A DNA stretch of 64,000 bases from Cyclobacterium plantarum (GTDB lineage: Bacteria > Bacteroidota > Bacteroidia > Cytophagales > Cyclobacteriaceae). Below, in pieces: positions 17,966-30,131 of the stretch. The stretch lies in the NCBI RefSeq assembly GCF_011290685.1, contig NZ_JAANYN010000001.1, positions 851,325-915,324 on the forward strand, given 5' to 3'. The position numbers and the translations under genes are program-made. Numbering within the stretch: position 1 is the stretch's first letter; every line of letters begins with the position of its first letter. A model generated the notes under the pieces. That model searched no databases. It saw only the letters and a program-made list of their open reading frames with translations, and was not told the DNA's origin.

Positions 17966-19177
17966 ATGAATCTGTTTATCAGGTTAATGACCTTGCTGTT
18001 TTTGCCCCTAATCAGTCATGGACAGCAAGAAAAAAGCATTGGCAGCAGCAGTCCATGGAAAATGCATACCATAGACAATACTTCCTTTGGAGCTGACGGT
18101 TCAAAAATGTCAGATGTGGATGGAGATGGAAAATTGGACATAGTGGTAGCCTGGGAAGAAGGAGGAGTGGTAAGGCTTTATTTTCAACCAAATGAACCCA
18201 AATCAAAATGGCCTTTTGTGGAGCTCAAAGCCCCGGATGTGGAGGATGCCTTCGCTACAGACCTGAATGGGGATGGAAATCAGGATTTGGTTTCTCTCTC
18301 CGAAGGCAGTCACCAAAGGATTACACTTCACTGGGCCCCGAAAGAGAAAAGTAATCTTCGGCGCAGTGAAAGATGGAAATCTGAAGACATTCCTGCATCT
18401 CTGGGAAAAACCAAATGGATGTTTGGCAGAGCTTTGGAAATAGATGGGAAAAATGGAACTGACCTGATTGTAGGGTCAAAAAACCCCAATGGCACTATTG
18501 GCTGGCTGGAATCTCCGGAGGATCCCGGAGACCTGGAGGCCTGGAAATATCATGAGATTTCCAAGGTAGGCTGGATCATGTCCATCGAACTGATGGATAT
18601 GAACAACAATGGGCTTAAGGATTTGCTGATTACTGACCGTAAGGGGGAATTGAGGGGGCTCAGGTGGCTGGAAAACCCCGGGCCAGACCAGGCCGATCAG
18701 CCATGGAAAAGCCATTTCATCGGTTTGAAGGAGGGTGAACCCATGTTTATGGGTTTGTATGTGCTGGAACATACCCCTTTGCCGGGTATTCTGGTGCCAG
18801 ATTTGATGAAAGGATGGGTGCATTTTACCCCAAATGATAGAAAATGGGATGAAAAATTTATTCCTTATCCTGTTGTATCCGGGTCCAGGGGGAAATCGGT
18901 TGCGATTGCTGATATTGACCAGGATGGGAAATTGGACATGGTGGCCTCATTTGAGGGTGCTTTGGGGAAATCAGGTATTATAGCTCGTCTGGATTTTCAA
19001 GCTGCTTCTGCGCAGGTATTGGATATCAGTGGGGAGAAAGGGGTGAAATATGATTTTCTTACTTTAATCGATTTGGATGGGGATGGGGATCTGGATATTC
19101 TGACCTCAGAAGAAACAGCCGAGGATGGTACCAAAAAAGGATTGGGAGTCATTTGGTATGAGAATCCGCTAAAATAG
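17966..19177 (+). CDS. Secreted FG-GAP/VCBS repeat protein
   Basis: A 403-residue exported protein. The start at 17966 gives a good signal peptide (NLFIRLMTLLFLPLISHGQQ). At least five calcium-binding-like repeats are visible (DVDGDGKLDIVV, DLNGDGNQDLVS, DMNNNGLKDLLI, DIDQDGKLDMVA, DLDGDGDLDILT), spaced as the blades of a beta-propeller. Such proteins bind or process surface ligands, and here it accompanies carbohydrate enzymes. No catalytic residues can be assigned. Confidence 0.87.
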   Translation: MNLFIRLMTLLFLPLISHGQQEKSIGSSSPWKMHTIDNTSFGADGSKMSDVDGDGKLDIVVAWEEGGVVRLYFQPNEPKSKWPFVELKAPDVEDAFATDLNGDGNQDLVSLSEGSHQRITLHWAPKEKSNLRRSERWKSEDIPASLGKTKWMFGRALEIDGKNGTDLIVGSKNPNGTIGWLESPEDPGDLEAWKYHEISKVGWIMSIELMDMNNNGLKDLLITDRKGELRGLRWLENPGPDQADQPWKSHFIGLKEGEPMFMGLYVLEHTPLPGILVPDLMKGWVHFTPNDRKWDEKFIPYPVVSGSRGKSVAIADIDQDGKLDMVASFEGALGKSGIIARLDFQAASAQVLDISGEKGVKYDFLTLIDLDGDGDLDILTSEETAEDGTKKGLGVIWYENPLK

Positions 19178-19297
19178 AATACCGACCGGCAGTGTTTTTT
19201 TTAACCGTACATGGGCCTGAATGAGCCTTTATCCAGTAATACTGCCAGAGATTAAATAAGGCGAATAATAAAACATAAAAAGTATAAAAGGGAGAAA

Positions 19298-20893
19298 ATG
19301 ATCAAAGAAGTTTATCTGGTAGCCAGTGGAGATTTAAGGTTGTCTGCCAACCAGACTTGCTGGCAAGCACAAGAGGATATGGAAAGCAGTTTGCATCAGG
19401 TTTTGGATAAGCTTGAGGTAAAGGTCCATCGGGCCCATCCTTTTGATAAGGAAAAGGGTCATGGTTTCATCGATTCTCAAAAAATGGGCATGCAGGTTTT
19501 TAGAGATTTGGATCCCCATAAGCCCATTATTGTAGCAGAAAGTGTATGGCAATATTCCCACCATGTACTTGCCGGGCTGACCACGCATAAGGGCCCCATA
19601 CTTACTTTGGCCAATTGGAATGGGCAATGGCCCGGTTTGGTAGGCATGCTCAACCTCAATGGTTCTCTGACCAAAGCAGGTGTAACTTATTCCACGCTTT
19701 GGAGCAGGGATTTCACCGATGATTTTTTTCTCAATGGCCTCAGGGAATGGTTACATTCCGGTAAAATCACCCACGACCTCAGCCATGTGAGGGATTTTGA
19801 TCCAAATGATGCTCCAGGTAATGCAGTGGAAACGGGAGAGAAGTTTGCCCGGGCTTTTAAAAAAGAAAAAGCCATCATGGGCGTTTTTGATGAAGGGTGT
19901 ATGGGAATGTTTAATGCCATCATACCTGACCACCTCCTACACCCTACCGGGATTTTTAAGGAAAGACTAAGTCAATCAGGTCTGTATGCTGCCATGAGAA
20001 CGGTGACTGACAAGGAAGCTGCGGCCGTCCTTCAATGGCTTCTGGATAAGGGGGTCGACTTTCAATGGGGTAAAGATCCGGAAACGGAACTGACCAGGGA
20101 ACAGACCCTGGAGCAATGTAAAATGTACCTGGCAGCTTTAAGGCTGGCTGATGAATTTGGCTGTGACACCATCGGTATCCAATACCAGCAGGGCCTGAAG
20201 GACCTGGCAGTGGCCAGCGATTTGGCGGAAGGGCTATTGAATAATACAGACCGCCCGCCTGCCCATACACAGGAAGGCAGGGAAATTTTACCCGGAAGGG
20301 CACTTCCTCATTTCAACGAAGTAGATGAATGCGCCGGATTGGATAGCCTGATCACTTACCGTTTATGGGAAAAATTGGGCTTATCAGGGGACAACACTTT
20401 ACATGATCTCAGGTACGGCGAAGATTTCACCATTGATGGGGAGGAAGTTTTTGTTTGGGTTTTTCTGATTTCCGGTGCAGCTCCTGCTTCTCATTTTATC
20501 AAAGGCTATTCCGGGGCAAGTAGTGAACGCCAACCTCCCATGTACTTTAGATTGGGGGGAGGCAGCCTGAAAGGCATCAGTAAACCAGGCCATATTGTTT
20601 GGAGCAGGGTGTATATTATGAATGATCATTTGCACTGTGATCTGGGTATAGGAAAAGTAGCAGCACTTCCTCCTGAGGAAACGCAAAGAAGGTGGGAAAT
20701 GACCACTCCACAGTGGCCTATCATGCATGGGGTGCTGGAAGGTGTGAGCCGTGATCAGATGATGGCCCGGCACAAAGCCAACCATATACAGGTGGTTTAT
20801 GCTCCGGACAGGGAAAAAGCCCTGGAGGCTTGTTACGCCAAAGCGGCGGCGATGAACGAATTGGGAATTAAAACAGCATTATGCGGCATTTAA
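19298..20893 (+). CDS. L-fucose/L-arabinose isomerase-like protein
   Basis: A 531-residue cytoplasmic protein similar to the fucose/arabinose isomerase superfamily, which interconverts aldose and ketose with a divalent metal. The N-terminal Rossmann-like part has AESVWQYSHHVLAGL and TLANWNGQWPGLVGMLNLNGSL, and the second half FNEVDECAGLDSLITYRL, where acidic metal ligands are expected. The natural sugar is unknown. Its stop lies 2 bp before the lipoprotein start at 20896, so the two are coupled. Confidence 0.8.
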   Translation: MIKEVYLVASGDLRLSANQTCWQAQEDMESSLHQVLDKLEVKVHRAHPFDKEKGHGFIDSQKMGMQVFRDLDPHKPIIVAESVWQYSHHVLAGLTTHKGPILTLANWNGQWPGLVGMLNLNGSLTKAGVTYSTLWSRDFTDDFFLNGLREWLHSGKITHDLSHVRDFDPNDAPGNAVETGEKFARAFKKEKAIMGVFDEGCMGMFNAIIPDHLLHPTGIFKERLSQSGLYAAMRTVTDKEAAAVLQWLLDKGVDFQWGKDPETELTREQTLEQCKMYLAALRLADEFGCDTIGIQYQQGLKDLAVASDLAEGLLNNTDRPPAHTQEGREILPGRALPHFNEVDECAGLDSLITYRLWEKLGLSGDNTLHDLRYGEDFTIDGEEVFVWVFLISGAAPASHFIKGYSGASSERQPPMYFRLGGGSLKGISKPGHIVWSRVYIMNDHLHCDLGIGKVAALPPEETQRRWEMTTPQWPIMHGVLEGVSRDQMMARHKANHIQVVYAPDREKALEACYAKAAAMNELGIKTALCGI

Positions 20894-20895
20894 AT

Positions 20896-22062
20896 ATGAG
20901 AAACCTGGAAGTAAAAATTATCAGTATTTCTTTACTGTTCCTTATCGCTGCATGTGGAAGCGGGAGCGATAAGAACCAATCAGAAGAGAATCAACAAAAA
21001 GAGGCAAATGATATCACAGGAAACTATTCTCTACCTCCCAAAGCCGAGGTGGGAGAAGGGGCTTTGGTTCATGCTGAATTGATTTATCCCCTGGATAACC
21101 GGCCCACTCCACAGGTGCACGCTTCCACCCTGGTAGAAACTTCTTCCGGCATTGTGGCCGCATTTTTCTCCGGCACCCACGAGAGGAATCCGGATGTGGG
21201 GATCAGGGTAAGTCACCTGAAAGATGGAAAATGGACCTGGCCCGAGGAAGTAGCAAATGGGGTCCAAAATGATACCTTGCGCTATCCCTGTTGGAACCCG
21301 GTATTGTTCCAGCCCAGGGAAGGGCCACTCATGTTGTTTTATAAAGTAGGTCCAAACCCCAGGGAATGGTGGGGAATGTTGATTACCTCCGAAGATGAGG
21401 GCAAAACATGGTCTGCTCCGCAAAAACTGGGAGAAGACCCTGCTATCGGTGCCCTCCTGGGTCCGGTGAAAAACAAGCCTGTGCAGCTGGAAGATGGCAC
21501 CATTATCAGCCCCTCCAGTATAGAAATAGAGCAGGATGGAGATACTTTTTGGAAAGTGCATTTCGAAATCAGTAAGGATAATGGCAAGACCTGGCAGGTG
21601 GTCGGTCCCATCAATGATGGGGTGGAATTTGATGCTATTCAACCCAGTATATTGATGCATGATAACGGGGATTTACAGGTGCTTTGCCGGACCCGTCAGG
21701 ATGTTATCGCCGAAAGCTGGTCTTCGGATCAGGGGCAGTCCTGGTCTGAGTTGAGGGCTACCTCCCTTCCCAATCCAAATTCGGGTACAGATGCCCTTAC
21801 TCTGCAGGACGGCAGGCACCTCCTGGTTTATAACCACAGTACCAAAGAAGGGGAAGAACCCAAAGGAAGGAATATCCTCAACCTGGCCATTTCCGCGGAT
21901 GGAAAAGACTGGGAGCCTTTTATGACCCTGGAAAATGAACCCAATAATGCCGGATACAGCTATCCGGCCATTATTCAAAGTAAGGATGGGATGGTACATA
22001 TTTCCTATACTTACGACAGAGAAACCGTGAAATATGTGGTTGTGGACCCGGAGAAAATTTAA
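20896..22062 (+). CDS. BNR/sialidase-fold lipoprotein
   Basis: A 388-residue lipoprotein (lipobox LIAAC) with a six-bladed sialidase-like propeller. Asp boxes of the S-x-D-x-G-x-x-W type are visible: SEDEGKTW, SKDNGKTW, SSDQGQSW and a degenerate SADGKDW. Exo-sialidase or another exo-glycosidase activity is possible, and the N-terminal HASTLVE fits the arginine-less BNR_2 family. The ATG at 20896 is preferred over 20881 because the latter overlaps the isomerase gene and only adds MRHLN. It belongs to the catabolic operon. Confidence 0.85.
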   Translation: MRNLEVKIISISLLFLIAACGSGSDKNQSEENQQKEANDITGNYSLPPKAEVGEGALVHAELIYPLDNRPTPQVHASTLVETSSGIVAAFFSGTHERNPDVGIRVSHLKDGKWTWPEEVANGVQNDTLRYPCWNPVLFQPREGPLMLFYKVGPNPREWWGMLITSEDEGKTWSAPQKLGEDPAIGALLGPVKNKPVQLEDGTIISPSSIEIEQDGDTFWKVHFEISKDNGKTWQVVGPINDGVEFDAIQPSILMHDNGDLQVLCRTRQDVIAESWSSDQGQSWSELRATSLPNPNSGTDALTLQDGRHLLVYNHSTKEGEEPKGRNILNLAISADGKDWEPFMTLENEPNNAGYSYPAIIQSKDGMVHISYTYDRETVKYVVVDPEKI

Positions 22063-22127
22063 ATGGTTTTTGTAAAACAGGCTCCTATCATGGGCAGCCA
22101 AATTTTTCAGTACATAATAACTAAAAA

Positions 22128-23060
22128 ATGCACATCGACTTAAAGAACAATCCCCTGAAAGGGATAATACCTCCCATGGCTACCATGCTGAAGGATGACA
22201 GCGAATTGGACCATCAAAGTGCCTCCAGGCTTATTGCTCACCTACTTAAAGGAGGGGTACACGGCTTATTTATTTTGGGGACAACGGGCGAGTGCACCAA
22301 TATTCCTTACCATTTGAGAAAGGAATTGATCCAATTGACCTGCAGGGAAGTGAACGGCCGAGTCCCCGTACTGGTAGGCGTGACAGACACTTCTCTCAGT
22401 GAAAGTCTGGTGTTGGGCCAGGCAGCCGCAGATGCAGGAGCGGATGCCGTCGTAGCTGCTCCGCCCTATTATTTTGGTCTTGGAGAAAATGAACTCATTG
22501 CCTATTTTACCAGGTTGGCTGACGCTTTGCCATTACCGCTTTACCTGTACAACATGCCTTCCCACACAAAGACCATGCTGTCCCAAAAAGCCGTAGTTGA
22601 GCTTTCTGAACATCCCAATATTCTGGGGTTAAAAGACAGCTCTGGGAATGCCGTTTATTTTAACGCCATGCTTTATGCCTTTAAGGACAGACCGGATTTT
22701 ACCCTTTTGGTAGGTCCGGAGGAAATGATGGCATCCACCGTGCTGATGGGTGGACATGGAGGAGTCAGTGGAGGGGCCAACCTATTTCCCGGGCTTTATG
22801 TGGACTTGTATGCCGCAGCAGAACGGGGAGATCTGAAAGAAGTGGCCCGCCTGCAACAAATGGTCATGGAAATATCTTCCAGCATCTATGCATTGGGGAG
22901 TTATGGGTCCAGTTTTCTAAAAGGTTTAAAAGCTGCTATGGCGGTATTGGGAATTGGAAACGGCTACCTGTCTTCACCCCTGACTTCATTCGGTGAAGCC
23001 CAATTGAAACAGGTGGAAAAGAATTTAAAGGGATTGGAAGCATATAGGGCTTATGCCTGA
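22128..23060 (+). CDS. DapA/NanA family class I aldolase (lyase or dehydratase)
   Basis: A 310-residue TIM-barrel of the dihydrodipicolinate synthase/N-acetylneuraminate lyase superfamily. The oxyanion motif GTTGE, the Tyr in LYLYNMP and the Schiff-base Lys at K169 (LGLKDSSGN) are all in place. Genuine dapA is normally elsewhere, and the location between a sialidase-fold protein and a sodium symporter favours cleavage of a keto-acid sugar. Substrate not determined. Confidence 0.9.
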   Translation: MHIDLKNNPLKGIIPPMATMLKDDSELDHQSASRLIAHLLKGGVHGLFILGTTGECTNIPYHLRKELIQLTCREVNGRVPVLVGVTDTSLSESLVLGQAAADAGADAVVAAPPYYFGLGENELIAYFTRLADALPLPLYLYNMPSHTKTMLSQKAVVELSEHPNILGLKDSSGNAVYFNAMLYAFKDRPDFTLLVGPEEMMASTVLMGGHGGVSGGANLFPGLYVDLYAAAERGDLKEVARLQQMVMEISSSIYALGSYGSSFLKGLKAAMAVLGIGNGYLSSPLTSFGEAQLKQVEKNLKGLEAYRAYA

Positions 23061-23089
23061 ATTATTCAGATAAAATAACTGCAAGAAGC

Positions 23090-24568
23090 ATGGAATTACC
23101 CATTATTGATTTAATTGTTTTTTTAGTTTACATGTTGGCCATCGTCCTTTTCGGGGCTTCTTTTTATTATAAAAAACGATCTTCTACGGATTTTATCACA
23201 GGTGGGGGAAAGCTTCCTTCCTGGGCAATCGGGATGTCTATATTTGCCACCTTTGTCAGCAGTATTAGTTTTTTGGCCTTGCCCGGTAACGCTTACCTTT
23301 CCAATTGGAATGGATTCGTATTCAGCCTGTCCATTCCTATAGCGGCCATACTGGCGGTGAAATTTTTTGTACCGCTCTACCGGGGTATTAAAAGCCCTTC
23401 GGCTTACTATTACCTGGAAACCAGGTTTGGTAGCTGGGCAAGAACCTATGCCTCTGCTTGCTACCTGCTTACCCAGCTGGCCAGAATGGGAGCCATCATG
23501 TATTTGCTGGCATTACCCATGAATGTGCTGTTTGGCTGGAGTATACCCATCATAATTGTAGTCACAGGTATAAGTGTATTGATTTATTCCATCATGGGCG
23601 GTTTTGCAGCGGTAATTTGGACCGATGCGATTCAGGGGATTATCCTGATATCCGGAGCCTTAGTCTGTCTGGTTTTAATATTTTTTTCTATGCCTGAAGG
23701 GCCGGGTCAGGTGTTTACCATAGCTGCTGCCCATGATAAGTTTAGTCTGGGAAGCTTTGGGTGGAGCCTTTCTGAAGCTACATTCTGGGTTATTCTAATA
23801 TATGGGTTGTTTATTAATCTGCAGAATTTTGGTGTAGATCAAAATTATGTACAACGGTACCTCAGTGCAAAAACAGACAAGGAGGCAGTAAAATCCACAC
23901 TTTTGGGAAGCTTGTTGTATGTTCCGGTCTCGCTTCTGTTTTTCTTTATTGGCACCGCCTTATTTGCTTACTACCAGGCCATGCCGGAATTGTTGCCTGA
24001 AGCCTTTAAAGGAGGCGATCAGGCAGATAAGGTCTTTCCCTATTTTATAGTTACCGGCCTTCCCGTGGGTATGACCGGATTGTTGATTGCTTCTATTTTT
24101 GCAGCAGGTATGAGCACTATTTCAACCAGCATCAATAGCTCGGCAACGATTATTTTGACAGATCATTTCAAAAAATACATTTCCCCGGATTTAAAAGAGA
24201 AAGCTGAGATGAAGGTTTTGGTCATTGCCTCTTTGGTTATGGGCTTGTTAAGTATTATTGTCGCCATTGCTTTCAATGGGGTTGAAAGTGCCCTTGATGC
24301 CTGGTGGGCACTTTCAGCAATTTTCAGCGGAGGAATCCTGGGCTTGTTTTTGCTTGGTTTTATTGGGAAAAACATCAAACGGAGCTATGCCGCCATTGGT
24401 GTAGTATTGGGGGTTTTAGTGATAGGATGGATGAGCTTGTCACCGGTGATATTTGAAGAAGGAGCTACATTCAGGAGTACCTTTCATGCCAATCTAACCA
24501 TCGTTTTTGGCACTTCGGTAATTTTTCTTGTAGGCTTTTTGCTATCGGCCTGGGCCAACAGAAAATAA
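23090..24568 (+). CDS. Sodium:solute symporter (SSS family)
   Basis: A 492-residue inner-membrane transporter with about 13 hydrophobic segments. The SSS core (SWAIGMSIFATFVSSISFLALPG), the GG/Q region (MGGFAAVIWTDAIQG) and FAAGMSTISTSINSSATI are characteristic. It would bring the sugar acid released by the neighbouring enzymes into the cell with sodium. It lies 29 bp after the DapA-like gene and is the last gene of the run on the plus strand. Confidence 0.93.
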   Translation: MELPIIDLIVFLVYMLAIVLFGASFYYKKRSSTDFITGGGKLPSWAIGMSIFATFVSSISFLALPGNAYLSNWNGFVFSLSIPIAAILAVKFFVPLYRGIKSPSAYYYLETRFGSWARTYASACYLLTQLARMGAIMYLLALPMNVLFGWSIPIIIVVTGISVLIYSIMGGFAAVIWTDAIQGIILISGALVCLVLIFFSMPEGPGQVFTIAAAHDKFSLGSFGWSLSEATFWVILIYGLFINLQNFGVDQNYVQRYLSAKTDKEAVKSTLLGSLLYVPVSLLFFFIGTALFAYYQAMPELLPEAFKGGDQADKVFPYFIVTGLPVGMTGLLIASIFAAGMSTISTSINSSATIILTDHFKKYISPDLKEKAEMKVLVIASLVMGLLSIIVAIAFNGVESALDAWWALSAIFSGGILGLFLLGFIGKNIKRSYAAIGVVLGVLVIGWMSLSPVIFEEGATFRSTFHANLTIVFGTSVIFLVGFLLSAWANRK

Positions 24569-24573
24569 CCAGT

Positions 24574-25239
24574 TCAATTCGAGGTGGAATGAGTCTTTTC
24601 CTTACTTATATCTCTTGATGAATAAATCAACATGCTGATGATGATCAAAAGAACAAAAAGAACCGCATATTCGAATTGAAGCCAAATATCAGAACGCGCC
24701 TTGATCCTGTAGCTTAAATTGGTGAGTTTCTCTCCCTCTCTGAGTTGGATTTTCGACAATTCTCTAAGATCGTAGAAAACTTTCTCGAAGTCAGTATTGA
24801 ATTTCTCAACACTACTTTGGTAATTTCGATCTGATTCTTCAAATCCTGTAAAATAACTTTCGATTTCCAGTTTGTCCCGGATCAATGTTTCAAAGTCCTT
24901 CAGGTACTCAGCTTCCTTAGGTGTAAGGTGCGTTTTCTCAAAATCTGAAATAATATTCAATATCTGATCATGATAAGCCATCACCTGATTTTGGATGGAC
25001 AAGTATTGGTCCAGGGATTCCGTATTGGCCACAAGTAGCCGCATCCGAAAAAGTAATTCTGTAATATTGAAAATATAATCCTGCACCACCAGCCGGTCTT
25101 CATATACTGTAACGAAGGAAGCTTCCAATTCATCAACATTGCTTTTGTCCACAAGGCTTTTCGCAAAAATTAAAAACAACACCAATGTCAATGCAATAGC
25201 TATTTTAATTTTGAATGATTTGAAATTTGATTCCTTCAT
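24574..25239 (-). CDS. Membrane protein with a four-helix-bundle sensor domain
   Basis: A 221-residue protein with an N-terminal transmembrane helix (IAIALTLVLFLIFAKSLV), an extracytoplasmic helical domain of about 150 residues like the ligand-binding bundle of chemoreceptors/CHASE3, and a second helix near the C-terminus (FEYAVLFVLLIIISMLIY) with a 15-residue tail. It has no output domain. The ATG at 25239 is chosen over the upstream TTG. It lies downstream of the TPR histidine kinase on the same strand and could be its accessory sensor (inference). Confidence 0.7.
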   Translation of the reverse strand: MKESNFKSFKIKIAIALTLVLFLIFAKSLVDKSNVDELEASFVTVYEDRLVVQDYIFNITELLFRMRLLVANTESLDQYLSIQNQVMAYHDQILNIISDFEKTHLTPKEAEYLKDFETLIRDKLEIESYFTGFEESDRNYQSSVEKFNTDFEKVFYDLRELSKIQLREGEKLTNLSYRIKARSDIWLQFEYAVLFVLLIIISMLIYSSRDISKEKTHSTSN

Positions 25240-25431
25240 ATTTTCGGATTTTTTATGGTTTGTCGCCTGCAAAAACGAATAAGAAAAAGCCTAAACTATG
25301 GGTACTGGAAAACACGTGCAACTATTTTCTGCCAGTAATCCCGGGTTTGGTATGCTTTAAATCTTGCTTCTTAATTTAAGCAAAATAAAATCAATTTACC
25401 AACCATTAACCTGTATAATATTTCATCGGGA

Positions 25432-27585
25432 TTAAATGGCAATAGGTAGGGTAAATGTAAATGTACTGCCTTTTCCCGACTCGCTTGTTACCTGTATATC
25501 GCCACCATTTTTAAGGATAAAATCTTTGGTAAGTTGAAGCCCTAATCCGGTACCCTTTTCCCCGGCAGTGCCATACCGTTGTTTTTCTCTCAATACGGGT
25601 TGAAAAAGCCTGGATAGGGTCTGTTCATCCATGCCTATGCCATTGTCCTGAACAGAAATTTCCCAATGGGTATCCTGGATTTTTTTACTGCGGATTGTTA
25701 TTTTCCCTCCCCGGTTGGTGAACTTCAATGCATTATTTATCAAATTTCTAATGATCAAATTACACTGTTCTTTGTCTGCCAGGCAGGTCGTGTCCGGATC
25801 TAAAAGATCAACGATCTGAATCTGTTTGGTTTCAGAAACAGGCTTATACAAATTGATGTTTTCCTGCAAGATTTTATTGACAGATACTTTTTCCGTTTCC
25901 GTGACGATACCTTTCATTTGGTTTTTGGCCCAGTGAAGCAAATTGATCAAAGTAAAGTGTACATGCTCCACTTCGTTTCTCAGTTGGGTTGAGACGAGCA
26001 AAAATTCCTCCTGGCTAAGCTTTTCGTCTACAGCGTATTGCATCAGTCCCTTAAGACTATTGATAGGACTTTTTAAGTCGTGTCCCACTATACTGAAAAG
26101 TTTGTCTTTGGTTTTGTTGACTTCAATAAGCTGCCTGGCAACCTGCTCTGTTTCCTTTTTTTGATGCAGGATTTTTTTGTTAAGGTTTTCAAGTCTGTTT
26201 TTTTGCCTGGTCACCAGCGTTTTGGCCTTTATTTGGTACCTGATGGATCTAAGCGCAATAAAAAAGGCAATTAAAAGGATAACCAGGATAATAGTAAAAC
26301 CTATTCGGATCCGTTTCTCCATCAGTTTGTCATTTACCAATTCCTTTTCCCGCTGCTCCTGCCGCAATGCCGCCTCTTTTTTATCAAACTCATACTTTGC
26401 TGCCAATTCCTGAATTTGCTTTTCCGATTTCAGATTGATGATACTGTCCCGGTATGCTGTGTGCAGTTTGTAATGGTACAAGGCGGCACTGTTGTTCCCT
26501 TCTTTTTCAAAAACCTCACTGAGCAAAAAGTGACTTTTCTCTATATTCCTTTTTATATTGCTTTCCGTGGAAAGCTCAAGGCTGCTTTGGACGGCTTTTT
26601 TTGCTTCAGCTAAGTTTCCCAAATTTATATAGGCTTCACCCAGGCCAAGCAAGTCACTGCTTGTACCGGCTTTATCTTCTACTGATTTGTCAACCTGAAG
26701 TGCAGCTTCAAAATGAAACAGCGCACCCTCAAAATCTTCCAGGGTAAGCAATATTTCACCCAGGTTAAAATGACTCACTGAAATCAGCTGATTGTTTTCA
26801 ATTTTTTTACCGATTTCAAGGGTGGATGTATAACTTTCCATGGCATCATCCAATTTTCCCTTCTTTTTATAAATTAATCCAATGTTGCTCAGGGAGGAGG
26901 CCATTCCAAGTTTGTTGTTTAACTTTTTCCGGATTTCAAGTGCTCTGTTATGAAAATCCAAGGCCTTTTCATAATCTTCCATGTCCGAAAAAACCAATCC
27001 CAGATTACTAAGCGTTGTACTTTGTTCGTTCTCAGAAAGGTGCTTTTCTTTTATTTCCAGTGCCTTATAGTAGAATGAAACGGCCTCCGTGAAATTTCCT
27101 CTATCGTAATGATTCAAACCCATGCTGTGGTAAATATGGGCCATACCTTTCAGATACTGATTTTCTTTTGCCAAGCTCAAGCCCTCCTTAAAATAACTCA
27201 TCGCTTGTTCGTATTCTCCCCGAATGTTGTGAAAAGCACCTATGTTCCTGTATGCGTCCACTATACCATCCTGGTATCCGGTTTTTTCACTGGCCTCAAG
27301 ACTTTTCATGCCCAATAAGAATGTGCTGTCTGGGTTCAAGTTGTAATACAACTCACCCAAGCGGTTGAGTAAATCTATATATGGCTTATCGGGAGAAAAA
27401 TTCTCGTTGTTTTCAAAAAGCTGCATCCTTGATTTAAGGGAATCGATATCTCTCCTTTGGGCAAAGGAAAAATGAGATAGCAATACCGCTGCAAATAGCA
27501 CAGAAGCAGAAAAAAACCTTTTGAAATTTAAAAACACTTTCAAGTTTTTTTGTATTGTTAAACTTAAAACAAATATTTTTATCAC
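25432..27585 (-). CDS. TPR-repeat sensor histidine kinase
   Basis: A 717-residue kinase. A signal-like segment ending in FSFAQ precedes six or more periplasmic TPR units (for example NLGLVFSDMEDYEKALDF), a coiled coil, a membrane helix near 430 (FTIILVILLIAFFIAL), another coiled coil, the phosphorylation His H502 in VGHDLKSP, and an HATPase domain with DNGIGM and GTGLGL boxes. No response regulator gene is adjacent. The frame begins with GTG; internal TTG/GTG codons up to 17 residues in are also possible, as no ATG precedes the signal peptide. Confidence 0.92.
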   Translation of the reverse strand: MIKIFVLSLTIQKNLKVFLNFKRFFSASVLFAAVLLSHFSFAQRRDIDSLKSRMQLFENNENFSPDKPYIDLLNRLGELYYNLNPDSTFLLGMKSLEASEKTGYQDGIVDAYRNIGAFHNIRGEYEQAMSYFKEGLSLAKENQYLKGMAHIYHSMGLNHYDRGNFTEAVSFYYKALEIKEKHLSENEQSTTLSNLGLVFSDMEDYEKALDFHNRALEIRKKLNNKLGMASSLSNIGLIYKKKGKLDDAMESYTSTLEIGKKIENNQLISVSHFNLGEILLTLEDFEGALFHFEAALQVDKSVEDKAGTSSDLLGLGEAYINLGNLAEAKKAVQSSLELSTESNIKRNIEKSHFLLSEVFEKEGNNSAALYHYKLHTAYRDSIINLKSEKQIQELAAKYEFDKKEAALRQEQREKELVNDKLMEKRIRIGFTIILVILLIAFFIALRSIRYQIKAKTLVTRQKNRLENLNKKILHQKKETEQVARQLIEVNKTKDKLFSIVGHDLKSPINSLKGLMQYAVDEKLSQEEFLLVSTQLRNEVEHVHFTLINLLHWAKNQMKGIVTETEKVSVNKILQENINLYKPVSETKQIQIVDLLDPDTTCLADKEQCNLIIRNLINNALKFTNRGGKITIRSKKIQDTHWEISVQDNGIGMDEQTLSRLFQPVLREKQRYGTAGEKGTGLGLQLTKDFILKNGGDIQVTSESGKGSTFTFTLPIAI

Positions 27586-29756
<2,171 letters not shown>

Positions 29757-29785
29757 ACCAGCGTTTCTGAATAGCAGGCTGCTTA

Positions 29786-30067
29786 TCAGGTGATCTTATT
29801 TTGGCTGATGCTTTTCTGCCGATAGCATTTGAAACGCTTAACAGGTTGATTAGCGATTAGCTTTTGGTGTTTTGTCTTTCGGCTTTGTACCCTTTTTCTC
29901 CACATTTTGAAGGAGCTTTCTTTCATTTCCCTGCGCATTAGTTTGATGACGTCTTTTTCGGGGATGCCAAATTGCCTGAAGATGGCATCGAAGGTGGTCC
30001 GGTCTTCCCAGGCCATCTCGATGATCCTGTCTTTTTCTCTGTCTGAGAGCTGTATTAACAAATTCAT
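29786..30067 (-). CDS. DUF2805/TIGR03643 family protein
   Basis: A 93-residue basic protein beginning at the ATG at 30067. REKDRIIEMAWEDRTTFDAIFRQFGIPEKDVIKLMR looks like a helix-turn-helix, and the SSFKMWRKRV after it is typical of the family. The C-terminal third is Lys/Arg-rich. Function unknown; nucleic-acid binding is inferred from the HTH-like segment. It is convergent with pgi (29-bp gap). Confidence 0.8.
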   Translation of the reverse strand: MNLLIQLSDREKDRIIEMAWEDRTTFDAIFRQFGIPEKDVIKLMRREMKESSFKMWRKRVQSRKTKHQKLIANQPVKRFKCYRQKSISQNKIT

Positions 30068-30131
30068 ACCATCAAAACTTTTCCCCAACCAAATGGTTTG
30101 TATGGGATGAGAAAAATCAACCTGGCCTGGT

